A DNA stretch of 64,000 bases from Bacillus albus (GCF_001884185.1 NZ_MAOE01000110.1:1-64000); one strand, 5' to 3'; positions 45,739 through 55,042 are shown, counted from the stretch's first letter. A program made the numbers and translations. The notes: generated by a model from the letters alone, not told the origin.

Positions 45739-45843
45739 TTACTGAGATTTTAATTCCAAGTATACAAATACCAGTACCGTCATAATTGCTATAACAACGT
45801 AAGTAGCATCAAGCATTATAAGTGTTTTTAAAGTTTCAGTCAT
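45739..45843 (-). CDS. Single-helix membrane peptide, 34 residues
   Basis: ATG after AGGGGTGA, encoding MTETLKTLIMLDATY and then a strongly hydrophobic helix (VVIAIMTVLVFVYL) with a charged end (ELKSQ). The size, RBS and layout resemble regulatory small membrane proteins such as KdpF-like subunits. No partner transporter is adjacent. It lies in a 695-bp gap; the rest is AT-rich with only the hcp control region recognised. Confidence 0.55.
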   Translation of the reverse strand: MTETLKTLIMLDATYVVIAIMTVLVFVYLELKSQ

Positions 45844-46257
45844 CGTAATTCACCCCTGTTATAAAAATATAACATGATCTTTTTATTGATTAGAGTAAGA
45901 GATCATAAAGATAAAATGTATATGAAATTTCTTAAGTAGCTTCTATATAAATATATCATATAAATAATGTAAGTAATGTTAAGATAATGTAAATGTATTG
46001 TAAATAAAAAGTTTACAATAAAGACTTTAATAAAAAATGGTAGTTCCTTAAAATGAAAAATAAGCTATTTTCATATGTGATGAATTGCAACTATTTGTAT
46101 AAGGGATTCGAAAATTTTTTCGTTGTATATATTTCTCCAAATTAATTATTTAGCTATTTAAAAGTATTGAAAGATGTGTGTACACTAATGTATGTTTTTA
46201 GTGTCAATAAAGATATTATGTCAACAATATGAGCTGTCACAAATCTTTATATATTAT

Positions 46258-46300
46258 TGTGATTGAAATCACATCACTTTTTTTCAATGGGTATTATGCT
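46258..46300 (+). promoter_or_regulatory. Fnr box and promoter of hcp
   Basis: TGTGATTGAAATCACA (46258-46273) is a perfect Fnr site. -10 candidates TATTAT (46292-46297) or TATGCT (46295-46300) put the site about 40 bp before the start of transcription, the classical activating position for anaerobic induction. Confidence 0.8.
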
Positions 46301-46337
46301 TAAGGTGTATTGAATGATTGGGAGAGGGTGGGATGAT

Positions 46338-47624
46338 ATGTTTTGTTATCAATGTGAACAAACGCCAACAGGCGGATGTAAAGTAATGGGTGTGTGTGGC
46401 AAGAATGAAACGATTGCGAGTTTACAAGATACGATTGTGTTTGGGCTAAAAGGAATTGCAGCTTATCGCATACATGCTGCTCAGCTAGGGTATACGGATG
46501 CATTTGTAGATGCTACGACGCAAGAAGCACTGTATATGACATTAACAAATTCCAACTTTAATGAACAAGAACATATTGATATGGCTATGAAAGTAGGGAG
46601 ATCGGCTTTACGAGTAATGGAGTTGCTAGATGAGGCACATACGAATCACTTTGGTGTTCCAGAGCCTGTTCAAATTACGCAAAACCATGTAGAAGGTAAG
46701 GCAATTGTAGTTACTGGTCATAATTTATTTGCGTTAGAAGAATTATTAAAACAAACAGAAGGAAAAGAAATTAATATTTATACGCATTCTGAAATGTTAC
46801 CAGCACACGGTTATCCGCAGCTGAAAAAATATAAGCATTTAAAAGGAAACATTGGTAAGGCATGGTATGATCAACGACGCCTTTTCGAAAAATTTACAGG
46901 TGCCATATTAGCTACAACGAATTGTGTTATGCCAATTAAAGGATCATACTCTGATCGATTCTTTTCATATGATATTGCAGGTTTAGAGGGTGTACAAAAA
47001 ATTGAAAATGATGATTTTGCACCATTGATTGAAAAAGCGCTAGAACTTCCAGAAGTGCATATGGAGTCGGATGAACAGTTAGTAACAGGGTTTCATCATA
47101 ATACAGTATTATCATTAGCTCCGGAAATTATTGAGGCAGTAGAAGAAGGAAAGATTAAGCGTTTCTTTGTCATCGCAGGTTGTGATGCTCCTGGAAAAGG
47201 CGGAGAATATTATCGTGAATTAGCAACGTCACTTCCGCCAGAAACGGTTATTTTAACAACTTCTTGCGGGAAATTCCGCTTTAATGATGTGGATTACGGT
47301 GTTGTACCTGGTACGGAGATTCCGCGTTACATTGATTTAGGGCAATGCAATAATTCAATTTCTACTGTAAAAATAGCAGCCGCTTTAGCAGATGCATTTC
47401 AATGTGAAGTGAACGAATTGCCAGTTAGTATTGTCCTTTCATGGTTTGAACAAAAAGCGGTTGCGATTTTACTTGGGCTATTTAGTCTTGGAATTCAAGA
47501 TATTCGCATCGGTCCAAAGGCGCCTGAATTTATTTCAACTGGCGTGCTTGATGTATTACAAGAAACATTTGGTTTAAAACTAATTACAAATGCAGCAGAA
47601 GACATGGCTATGATGTTATCGTAA
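46338..47624 (+). CDS. hcp: Hybrid cluster protein (hydroxylamine reductase)
   Basis: A 428-residue iron-sulfur protein with an N-terminal Cys cluster (MFCYQCEQTPTGGCKVMGVCG) and downstream hybrid-cluster ligands, including Cys in TTNCVMP, AGCDAPG, TSCGKFRF and GQCNN, and Glu residues. Hcp reduces hydroxylamine and is implicated as an NO reductase in nitrosative stress. The start at 46338 uses GAGGGTGGG. The Fnr box implies expression without oxygen. No hcr reductase gene is next to it. Confidence 0.93.
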   Translation: MFCYQCEQTPTGGCKVMGVCGKNETIASLQDTIVFGLKGIAAYRIHAAQLGYTDAFVDATTQEALYMTLTNSNFNEQEHIDMAMKVGRSALRVMELLDEAHTNHFGVPEPVQITQNHVEGKAIVVTGHNLFALEELLKQTEGKEINIYTHSEMLPAHGYPQLKKYKHLKGNIGKAWYDQRRLFEKFTGAILATTNCVMPIKGSYSDRFFSYDIAGLEGVQKIENDDFAPLIEKALELPEVHMESDEQLVTGFHHNTVLSLAPEIIEAVEEGKIKRFFVIAGCDAPGKGGEYYRELATSLPPETVILTTSCGKFRFNDVDYGVVPGTEIPRYIDLGQCNNSISTVKIAAALADAFQCEVNELPVSIVLSWFEQKAVAILLGLFSLGIQDIRIGPKAPEFISTGVLDVLQETFGLKLITNAAEDMAMMLS

Positions 47625-47973
47625 CGGAAAAGATGTTTTAACTTAATTGTAGCTTTATAAATCATTTGTATGTGTGTGAGTAAACGTACATACAAATGAT
47701 TATTAATAAAGAAAATCTGCTATATCTATAAATTTTATAAAGCTTTTAAAGCTTTTAAAGTGTAACACCACATGCCCATCACCTTAAGATTTTAAGTATC
47801 CCCAAAACGAAATATCTACATGAATATCTATAATTTTACCTCTTTTTCATTTGATTTGAAAATAAGCTTTCTATTTTTAAAAACCAACGATACCACCTCA
47901 AATTATATGAATAAAATCCATTCATTTATTAGGAAAATGGATTGAAAATAATAAGGTAGACTAAAAAGTAAAA

Positions 47974-48067
47974 TATTATTTATGATAATCATTCTTTTAT
48001 AAAATTTAAATTGGAAATAGCCCTACTCATTTTGATTGCGCATTTTCAAAATGGAGGGGCTTTTTTT
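47974..48067 (+). ncRNA. Possible iron-regulated small RNA with terminator
   Basis: TATTAT (47974-47979) could be a -10, but I see no good -35. TGATAATCATT (47983-47993) matches two-thirds of a Fur box. A strong terminator follows at 48019-48067 (AGCCC...CATTTTG with CAAAATG...GGGGCT, T7). No convincing gene lies in the 860-bp gap between hcp and the acyltransferase, so the terminator must end something short. Speculative. Confidence 0.35.
48019..48067 (+). terminator. Orphan intrinsic terminator
   Basis: AGCCCTACTCATTTTG pairs imperfectly with CAAAATGGAGGGGCT, then T7. It is 395 bp after hcp with no gene immediately before it. Confidence 0.8.
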
Positions 48068-48487
48068 ACTGTAAAATCAATAACTGCAGCTTATTTTTGT
48101 TGGAAAAATTCTCATTCTTATTTTGAAAGTGATATGGGTACATATACATGCACATCAATCTTTTATTATAAAGTGGCCCTTGAATATATTGTTTTTTATT
48201 GACAGACATAAAAATGATTTATTTGCTGTATTGATAATTTATAGACATTATAATAAAATGTTTATGTATATGTAAACTTAATTTATTTTTGTTTGGTTTT
48301 ATTGTGAGGTTAGGCAGTGTTAATAACAATAGAATAATGGATATATCACCTGCAAAAAGAATGAAACCAATACGGAGAAGATGATTTCATTAAAAATTCG
48401 AAAAATAAGCGTTATTAGCTCTTGAAGAAAAATTACAAGCATATGGAAAATAGGGTTATACAAAAAGTCCTAAAGGGGGACGGAATT

Positions 48488-49804
48488 ATGGAGAAAAGAA
48501 AGTATTCAGTAACACCACAAGATCGAATGAATTATGTATTAGGTCTTTATTCTGCAGATCAACAAATTAATGCAGTTCTTTATTTTCCTGTAGGTATATC
48601 CAAGGAAATACTTGAAGAATCAGTAAGGATAACGTTGCAATTGCAACCAGTTTTGAACAGCCGGTTTGTAGAAAATGATATTCCTTACTGGGAGGAGCAT
48701 TCATCTGACACTAACTCATCTATTTGCTTTTTTGCAGAAGGAAATAATCAAGAACTTGAAATAATGGCAATAGATTTTATTAAGGAACCTGGTGATCGTA
48801 TACAGGGGCCTATGGTTCAAACGAAATTATTACGGGGCACTACAACAGATATGTTAGTTGTGAAATTATCTCATCTATGTTCAGATGGTGCAGGAGTCAA
48901 GGAATATATTAAATTGCTTGGAAGAATATATACGCACCTTTCATTGGGACGGTCTAAGAAGCAAATTATAAAGGAATTTGATGAGGGAAATGAGAGTTGT
49001 CGAGATCAATCACATGTATTCAAATACGCTGGAATATCGGACATAAAAAGTGCGTATCGTCCTAACCAAGAACAACAGGCATCGTTATGGTCTTTTCCAT
49101 CTCAACCTAACAAAAATAAATTTCCCCAAATGTCCGTACGGCGATTGAGCCATGAGCAAACTCTACGTTTAACCCAATGGACAAAAGCTCAACAGGCTAC
49201 CTTGAATGATGTAATCATGACTGCATACTTCCGAGCTTTATCACATTTCACTGTGTATGCAGAACCTCGCACTGCAGAAAAAATGATTGGCTTGACAATT
49301 GATTTACGTCGATATTTGCCTAATAATACAACTGATGCTATTTGCAACTTATCTGGTATGGAAATGCCAGTGATTAAAATGGAAGACGATGAAACATTTA
49401 AGCAGACTCTTGTTCGAGTTAAACAATCAATGGATAAAATAAAGTCTCGAAATCCAGGTCTTTCTTCAGCAGCAGGAATGGAGCTACTGGCAGAAATGAA
49501 GCTATCTACAGTGAAGGAAATGTTTAATCAGCAATATGAACAGGCTGTACAGATGGGAATGGCGTTACCGTTACTGACAAATTTGGGAGTAATCGCTGAT
49601 GAATCTATTCAGTTTGGTGAAATTCAAGCTGAGGACGGGTATATGACATCACCTATTATGTATGCACCATTCTTTTCAATGGGAGCAAGCTCTTATAATG
49701 GAAGGCTTACATTTACGATCGGTTATCATGCGCCGGATACATCAAAAGAAAAGGTAGAAAAATTTTTAGATAGTGTTGCTAATCAACTATCAGAAATAAA
49801 ATAA
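48488..49804 (+). CDS. Condensation/acyltransferase-fold protein (CAT-like)
   Basis: 438 residues. The catalytic HxxxDG motif is SHLCSDGAG near residue 136. N-terminal QINAVLYFPVGISKEILEESVRITLQLQPVLNSRF is the typical start of the alcohol acetyltransferase/condensation superfamily, and a DLRRYLP motif occurs near 277. No carrier-protein or adenylation domain is attached or adjacent. It may acylate a small molecule or lipid. RBS AAAGGGGGA at a 48488 start; longer readings lack one. Confidence 0.8.
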   Translation: MEKRKYSVTPQDRMNYVLGLYSADQQINAVLYFPVGISKEILEESVRITLQLQPVLNSRFVENDIPYWEEHSSDTNSSICFFAEGNNQELEIMAIDFIKEPGDRIQGPMVQTKLLRGTTTDMLVVKLSHLCSDGAGVKEYIKLLGRIYTHLSLGRSKKQIIKEFDEGNESCRDQSHVFKYAGISDIKSAYRPNQEQQASLWSFPSQPNKNKFPQMSVRRLSHEQTLRLTQWTKAQQATLNDVIMTAYFRALSHFTVYAEPRTAEKMIGLTIDLRRYLPNNTTDAICNLSGMEMPVIKMEDDETFKQTLVRVKQSMDKIKSRNPGLSSAAGMELLAEMKLSTVKEMFNQQYEQAVQMGMALPLLTNLGVIADESIQFGEIQAEDGYMTSPIMYAPFFSMGASSYNGRLTFTIGYHAPDTSKEKVEKFLDSVANQLSEIK

Positions 49805-49983
49805 AAGAGAATATAGAGAACAGATTTCTAACAGAATTGTATTTTAGGGGCTCGTATCATGTACGGATAATCTCTGGAAATTTTCTCTGACCGTACTTGC
49901 CTTTATGCTTTATATGCAATGGGAATGGTAGTGAGAAACAATTTGTATCGTGAAAAAACAAGATATAACGGTATGAAAATAAT

Positions 49984-50027
49984 AAAGCAGAGCTGATTTA
50001 AATTACACTTTGAATCAGCTCTGTTTT
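49984..50027 (+). terminator. Intrinsic terminator
   Basis: AAAGCAGAGCTGATT/AATCAGCTCTGTTTT, downstream of the acyltransferase gene. The 180 bp between them hold only a short open remnant. Confidence 0.85.
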
Positions 50028-50110
50028 ACTAGTTTGATGGCCCTTACAACAAAAAAGGAGGCTGTATCCGGTTAGGGTAAAGCGAATTTTTAATTTTTTT
50101 GAAAATAAAG

Positions 50111-50195
50111 TTGACATCTACAACTACTTAGTCATACAATGTAGTTGTAATAAGTAATACTGAATAGTATGGTTTTACTCAAAAGCTATTCAGTA
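50111..50195 (+). promoter_or_regulatory. PadR operon promoter with nested inverted repeats
   Basis: -35 TTGACA (50111-50116), 18 bp, -10 TACAAT (50135-50140). TACAACTAC (50119-50127) and GTAGTTGTA (50141-50149) flank the -10. A second inverted repeat, TACTGAATAG (50158-50167)/CTATTCAGTA (50186-50195), follows in the leader. Related CTATTCAGT and TACTAAATAG halves recur before the ABC gene (51060-51120), suggesting shared control by PadR. Confidence 0.6.
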
Positions 50196-50266
50196 AAAAT
50201 TCGCCTTAGTACTCTGTGATACTGAATATAAGTCAGACAGAATAGGGGGTAAAGGAGGATCAGGAC

Positions 50267-50587
50267 ATGGAAAATTTAACTGAAATGTTGAAAGGTTCAC
50301 TGGAAGGGTGTGTATTGGAAATCATTAGCCGCCGTGAAACGTACGGCTATGAGATTACCCGCCACCTGAATGATCTTGGATTTACCGAAGTCGTGGAAGG
50401 GACGGTTTATACTATCCTCGTACGATTAGAAAAGAAAAAGCTTGTAAATATTGAAAAGAAACCATCAGATATGGGACCGCCACGTAAGTTTTATTCATTA
50501 AATGAAGCAGGCCGTCAGGAGCTTGAATTGTTTTGGAAAAAATGGGATTTTGTATCTTCAAAAATTAACGTCTTGAAGTCAAACTAG
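50267..50587 (+). CDS. PadR-family transcriptional regulator
   Basis: A 106-residue PadR-type winged helix: LEIISRRETYGYEITRHLNDLGF, GTVYTILVRLEKKKLVNIEKK and the KFYSLNEAGRQEL wing are all present, followed by a short C-terminal dimerisation helix. It is first in an operon with a DUF1048 protein and an ABC exporter, a common drug-sensing arrangement, and very probably represses that operon. RBS AAAGGAGG. Confidence 0.92.
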   Translation: MENLTEMLKGSLEGCVLEIISRRETYGYEITRHLNDLGFTEVVEGTVYTILVRLEKKKLVNIEKKPSDMGPPRKFYSLNEAGRQELELFWKKWDFVSSKINVLKSN

Positions 50588-50661
50588 CCTCATAATATAA
50601 AATGTTCCGGCTCATATTTGGAGAGTTTCTTGTTCTGCTTTATAAAAAGGAGGAAAATAAA

Positions 50662-51003
50662 ATGTTGGAAATATTAAAAAAATTAATCGGTGATAAAAAA
50701 GAGTACAAAATGATGATGGCACGTGTTGCGGCACTACCCGAGGACTATCAGTTTGTGTTTAAGAAAATTCAAAACTACATGTGGAATTTTTCGGCTGGAA
50801 ACGGGATGGATATGCTGCACATACAGTATGAATTAATCGATTTATTTGAAGCTGGTGCAGCAGAAGGCAGACAAGTGCTTGATATTACTGGGGAGGACGT
50901 AGCATCTTTTGCAGATGAACTAGTCGCAAACGCGAAAACGTATGTTTCTAAGTATCGTGAGGATTTGAATGAAAGTATTATGAAGAAATTGAGAAAAAAA
51001 TAA
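50662..51003 (+). CDS. DUF1048 protein
   Basis: 113 residues; an all-helical DUF1048 protein, a family nearly always encoded beside PadR regulators. Sequence such as DYQFVFKKIQNYMWNF and GRQVLDITGEDVASFADELVANAK is typical. Function unknown. The ATG at 50662 is chosen for AAAAGGAGG just upstream. Confidence 0.88.
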   Translation: MLEILKKLIGDKKEYKMMMARVAALPEDYQFVFKKIQNYMWNFSAGNGMDMLHIQYELIDLFEAGAAEGRQVLDITGEDVASFADELVANAKTYVSKYREDLNESIMKKLRKK

Positions 51004-51157
51004 ATACAATTAGGAATACCGACTGATTAGCTGGTTACAAATGTGAATTGCCGCCATCGCTATTCAGTTATATTTTTAATCCACTACTAAGTAGTACAGA
51101 TTATCAGTGATACTAAATAGAGGGTGTAGGTAACCTATTTTAAAAAGGGGGAAAAGT

Positions 51158-51919
51158 ATGAGCAACGCAGCGATTTCTATAAAAGGGTTAAAAAAATCTT
51201 TTAAAGATAAAGAAGTCTTAAGGGGAGTAGATTTTGAAGTGCAGCGTGGTGAAATTTTCGCGCTGCTAGGATCAAATGGAGCGGGAAAGACGACAACGGT
51301 CAATATCCTTTCGACGCTAATGAAGCAAGATGATGGTGAAGTGAGTATTTGCGGGTTTGACATCCAGCGACAACCAGATCATGTTCGTCAAAGCATCAGT
51401 TTGACAGGACAGTTCGCAGCTTTAGACGGCATGCTTACTGGAAGGGAAAACTTGATCATGATCGCCAAGTTACGTGGTGTTTCCAGTCCCGCACAAGTTG
51501 CTGATAGTCTACTTGCAAAATTTAGCCTGACTGATGCGGCTAACCAAAGGGCAGACCAGTATTCAGGCGGGATGAAGCGTAGGCTTGATATCGCGATGAG
51601 TTTGATCGGGGCGCCAGCAGTTATTTTTCTAGACGAACCAACGACTGGACTTGATCCGGAAGCGCGGATTGAAGTGTGGAATACTGTCAAGGAACTTGTC
51701 GGCAGCGGCACAACGATCTTGCTCACGACGCAGTACTTGGAGGAAGCAGAACAACTGGCTGACCGTATCGCTATTTTGCATGGTGGAAAAATTATTACGA
51801 CAGGTACTCTTACTGAACTGAAAGAGATGTTCCCGCCAGCAAAAGTGGAGTATATCGAGAAGCAGCCGACATTGGAAGAAATTTTCCTAGCGATTATTGG
51901 TAAAAAGGGGGAGAAGTAA
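51158..51919 (+). CDS. ABC transporter ATPase (DrrA-like drug exporter)
   Basis: 253 residues with Walker A GSNGAGKTT (near 40), signature SGGMKRRLDI (near 136), Walker B VIFLDEPTTGLD (near 156) and the H-loop region TTQYLEEAEQLADRI. DrrA/CcmA-type exporters for antibiotics share this layout. It overlaps none of its neighbours but its stop is directly followed by the permease ATG. RBS AAAAGGGGGA. It probably exports the compound sensed by PadR. Confidence 0.93.
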   Translation: MSNAAISIKGLKKSFKDKEVLRGVDFEVQRGEIFALLGSNGAGKTTTVNILSTLMKQDDGEVSICGFDIQRQPDHVRQSISLTGQFAALDGMLTGRENLIMIAKLRGVSSPAQVADSLLAKFSLTDAANQRADQYSGGMKRRLDIAMSLIGAPAVIFLDEPTTGLDPEARIEVWNTVKELVGSGTTILLTTQYLEEAEQLADRIAILHGGKIITTGTLTELKEMFPPAKVEYIEKQPTLEEIFLAIIGKKGEK

Positions 51920-52669
51920 ATGAAAAGCAAAACAGGGGTATTACTAGGGCGCTTAATGCGTAATATTATGCGTAGTCCAGATACAATTATTACAGTAGCG
52001 ATTACACCAATTATGATGATGCTATTGTTTGTCTACGTGTTTGGTGGGGCGATAAAGACAGGAACGGATAACTACGTTAATTATTTATTGCCAGGAATTT
52101 TGCTAATGGCTATTGCATCCGGTGTAGCTTACACTTCTGTACGATTATTTTCGGATGTAAAGAGTGGGTTGATGGCACGTTTCATTACGATGCCTATTAA
52201 ACGCTCATCGATATTGTGGGCTCACGTTTTAACCTCTCTTGTTGCAAATGCTCTTACTATCGTAGTGGTTATTCTTGTTGCACTCTTAATGGGCTTCCGT
52301 TCCAGTGCGAATATGCTAGAATGGCTTGCAGTAGTTGGGATACTAGGAACGTTTACGCTAGCGCTCACATGGCTAGCTATCATTCCAGGTCTGAAAGCGA
52401 AGTCTATGGAAGGAGCGACAGCGTACTCATACCCACTCGTTTTTCTTCCATTTATTAGTTCAGCCTTCGTACCTACTGAAACGATGCCAAAAATTGTTCG
52501 TGCGTTTGCAGAGAATCAGCCTGTAACTTCAATCGTGAATGCAATTCGTGCCCTATTATATGAAGGAACTGTTGGCAACGATATTTGGATTGCAATCGCT
52601 TGGTGCGTAGGCATCATGATTATTTCGTACTTTTTTGCTAGTAAAGCATTTAAACGTCAGTTAGGGTAA
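51920..52669 (+). CDS. ABC-2 type permease (DrrB-like)
   Basis: 249 residues with six membrane helices and the ABC-2 family signature region near ATAYSYPLVFLPFISSAFVPTETMP (about 165-190). Starts immediately after the ATPase stop codon; the RBS GGGGGAGA lies inside that gene, so translation is coupled. With the ATPase it forms a homodimeric-membrane-domain drug exporter. Confidence 0.92.
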   Translation: MKSKTGVLLGRLMRNIMRSPDTIITVAITPIMMMLLFVYVFGGAIKTGTDNYVNYLLPGILLMAIASGVAYTSVRLFSDVKSGLMARFITMPIKRSSILWAHVLTSLVANALTIVVVILVALLMGFRSSANMLEWLAVVGILGTFTLALTWLAIIPGLKAKSMEGATAYSYPLVFLPFISSAFVPTETMPKIVRAFAENQPVTSIVNAIRALLYEGTVGNDIWIAIAWCVGIMIISYFFASKAFKRQLG

Positions 52670-52711
52670 GAACCGAGGTAACTGACCTTCCTGGAATAAT
52701 ATATATGTTTA

Positions 52712-52742
52712 GAAAAGCACGGAAGATTTTCCGTGCTTTTAT
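52712..52742 (+). terminator. Intrinsic terminator of the exporter operon
   Basis: AAAAGCACGGAA/TTCCGTGCTTTT. Confidence 0.88.
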
Positions 52743-52824
52743 TATTTGTAACGCACTCATGGTAGAAAATATGGACAACTGGTAACGAAGTAAACTCAAT
52801 ATTTTTGGTTTAACGGATTATCGC

Positions 52825-53784
52825 TCAAGAGCAATATAAGGATAATCGTTCTTGTAAAACTTCTAATACTTCTTCAGGCATTTCCTTGATTGTAAGATCT
52901 TTCCCTAAGAAAAGTAGCCAATTTGTTATCTCTGTCACTTCATCGGAATTGTGAATATCGATAAATGTTTTTAAAATAGCTGTAGATTGGTAAGGATTTG
53001 TATAAGATATAGAAATTTTGAAAGGATGGTATTTTTTGTACTGGGCAATCGCTTTTGGACCAAGTTCAAGTACAAGGTTAATTGCTTCGTCCTTCTTACT
53101 GAGTTTTTCTAAAATCTTTTTCTTATTTAACCTCTTTTTCGTTGTGTACGGTTCGATATTGATAAGGTCATCGACAGGAAACATCAGCTTCTTTTCTTCT
53201 TTTAAGTCAAATCCTTCAATAATCCAATGACTTTTTTCTTGATAAAGGTGTAATAGGTAAATTGGATAAGACTTGATTTTTTCTTCTTTGACAGTAATCA
53301 ATAAATGTCTATCCAATAGAAGGATTTGAATGAGTTTTTCTAACATCGGATGGGGGAGGTCAGAAAGCTCAAGTAGATCGGGATTATGGGGGTTAGTCCC
53401 TTCAAAAAGTAAGAGTTGATTTAAAAGAACAAGGTCATCTTGTTGAGTTTCAGAAATGAGTCCTAGTAGTTTTTCGGCTAAAGATTGGCGACTCTTTAAA
53501 TAGGGAAGTTGTTGATTTCTTGTAGCCATAAAGGCAATAAAAAGAGCTTTCACTTCATTATCAGTAAAGCGAACAACGGGCAGGATAGAGTTATGCATAA
53601 CAAAATATCCACCAGTTCTTCCAACTTCAGCGACAAGTGGCATGCCCATAGCTTCAATTTCTCTTATGTCTCTAATAGCTGTCGATCGTGATATGTTAAA
53701 TTCTTGTATGATTTCAGTAATTGTAAAATGGGAGCGATTATTGATATACCGCATAATTGTATTAATCCGTTCAACTTTTTTCAT
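52825..53784 (-). CDS. HTH and WYL-domain regulator (YafY-like)
   Basis: 319 residues: N-terminal HTH_11 domain (ITEIIQEFNISRSTAIRDIREIEAMGMPLVAE, near 22-53), then a linker and a WYL domain (about 135-220), in which ligands or nucleotides bind in the family, and a WCX end. It is divergent from the GyrI-like gene; a TGTCA-N5-TGACA repeat at 53802-53816 lies between their starts and is probably its operator. Confidence 0.87.
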   Translation of the reverse strand: MKKVERINTIMRYINNRSHFTITEIIQEFNISRSTAIRDIREIEAMGMPLVAEVGRTGGYFVMHNSILPVVRFTDNEVKALFIAFMATRNQQLPYLKSRQSLAEKLLGLISETQQDDLVLLNQLLLFEGTNPHNPDLLELSDLPHPMLEKLIQILLLDRHLLITVKEEKIKSYPIYLLHLYQEKSHWIIEGFDLKEEKKLMFPVDDLINIEPYTTKKRLNKKKILEKLSKKDEAINLVLELGPKAIAQYKKYHPFKISISYTNPYQSTAILKTFIDIHNSDEVTEITNWLLFLGKDLTIKEMPEEVLEVLQERLSLYCS

Positions 53785-53801
53785 TGGAGTCTCCTAAACA
53801 G

Positions 53802-53816
53802 TGTCATTTTTTGACA
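53802..53816. promoter_or_regulatory. Inverted repeat TGTCA-N5-TGACA, probable operator
   Basis: It lies in the 110-bp spacer between the divergent WYL regulator and GyrI-like genes, 18 bp from the regulator's start, so it would cover the regulator's own translation start region or promoter. Confidence 0.45.
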
Positions 53817-53894
53817 TGATTTAAAGATATTATAAACGTATCACATGAAAAGATAAATCATTTGATTCATTTTAAAAGAAGGAAGGTTTTGAAT

Positions 53895-54374
53895 GTGAAA
53901 AATTATACGATTGAAGAAAAAGATAGCTTTATTGTGTTAGGTATTGGAACTGAAATTGAGAGTGACTATACAGACTTTGCTGGGATAAATAAAGAAAAGG
54001 AAGACTTTTGGTCGGCTGTTAAAGAAGATGGAAGGCTGGATACTTTAAAGGCACTAGCTACAAATGAATACATTTTTTCTGTGAGTGAAGCGGTGAATAA
54101 CAAGATGATGTATTATGCTGGTGTTATGACAGAAGTACAAATAGAAGAAGCATCTAGAGTAATCCAGTTTCCGAAGGGAGAATACTTAGTGGTGAAAGGG
54201 GAAGATAAAACGGCTGAAGAGCTAAGTAATAAGCTGACTGGTATTGCCTTCGGTCAAGCTTTACCAGATGCAAAAGATTTTGCCTATGTTGGTGGCCCAA
54301 ATACAACGGTTGAGATGGGGCAGAGAGACGGTTTAGTATTTGGTGAAATGTGGATTCCAGTTGTTAGGAAGTAA
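53895..54374 (+). CDS. GyrI-like / AraC effector-binding domain protein
   Basis: About 159 residues forming one GyrI-like small-molecule-binding domain (integron-associated effector-binding type), with no DNA-binding part. It starts VKNYTIEEKDSFIVLGIGTEI; FWSAVKEDGRL and GEYLVVKGED are typical blocks. GTG at 53895 or TTG at 53889 are both possible after GAAGGAAGG. In such divergent pairs with YafY regulators it may hold or sense the same ligand. Confidence 0.8.
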   Translation: MKNYTIEEKDSFIVLGIGTEIESDYTDFAGINKEKEDFWSAVKEDGRLDTLKALATNEYIFSVSEAVNNKMMYYAGVMTEVQIEEASRVIQFPKGEYLVVKGEDKTAEELSNKLTGIAFGQALPDAKDFAYVGGPNTTVEMGQRDGLVFGEMWIPVVRK

Positions 54375-54520
54375 AGTGATAAAAGGTACGAATATGGAAA
54401 GTGGAGGCTAACAATATTGAATTGTTGGCCTTTTTGATATGAATATAATATTCATATACGACTACACATTATGTTCTGATAAAATGGAATAAAAGGTAAT
54501 TATTGTAAGGTGGTGGTGAG

Positions 54521-54778
54521 GTGAATAAAAAAAGGCTTTTTGAGCTATTCATAGTAACGTTTGTGTTTCTATTCCTTCATGCAAGCACATTTACTAATGA
54601 AAAATTTAACGATAAATTGGGATCCTTTACTTTCATTGTGCTCCTTCTTATGCTTTCTATTTACAGCGTATTTATAGAAAAGTATTTTGATGATATACAA
54701 AAGTGGATTCGAAATATCACATTTTGTTTTGCTTTGTTAGTAGTAGTTTTAGTAGCTCTATGGATAGGATATTTTTAG
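54521..54778 (+). CDS. Small membrane protein, 85 residues
   Basis: GTG start after GGTGGTGAG. It has three hydrophobic segments (about 6-24, 36-52, 65-84) and a short amphipathic loop (EKYFDDIQKWIRN). No known motif. The 310 bp downstream hold only a hairpin at 54998-55042. Confidence 0.6.
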   Translation: MNKKRLFELFIVTFVFLFLHASTFTNEKFNDKLGSFTFIVLLLMLSIYSVFIEKYFDDIQKWIRNITFCFALLVVVLVALWIGYF

Positions 54779-54997
54779 AACCTTACTTCAGGGACAGTTC
54801 ATTTAGTGCCCAATATTTTGTCTATCTATAGGGAAAGGGAACTAGGTAATTCTTTAAACGGAGACACCAAAGTGGATATTTTTTAAATGAAAAGGCTTTC
54901 TTTTGTGCAATATAGGATAAAAAGAAGAGGTATGTGAAAAAGAGATTGGTAGTATGCATAATATACAGCGTCCAAAAAGCTACATTTGCTAAAAACG

Positions 54998-55042
54998 AAT
55001 CCCCCTCTCATAAGCAGTAAATACTTTTTATGAGAGGGGTTT
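54998..55042 (-). terminator. Hairpin downstream of the TetR gene
   Basis: CCCCTCTCATAA/TTATGAGAGGGG with a 14-nt loop. On the minus strand it is followed by GATTCGTTTTT, so it can terminate the TetR gene. Confidence 0.6.

Noticed and set aside
47780-47900. Minus-strand fragments resembling a short broken gene
   Set aside because: Two short frames with stops between them (one ends near DISFWGYLKS); no family match and no continuous ORF.
48011-48202. 63-codon frame after hcp
   Set aside because: It runs through the strong terminator at 48019-48067, has no RBS and a non-protein-like composition.
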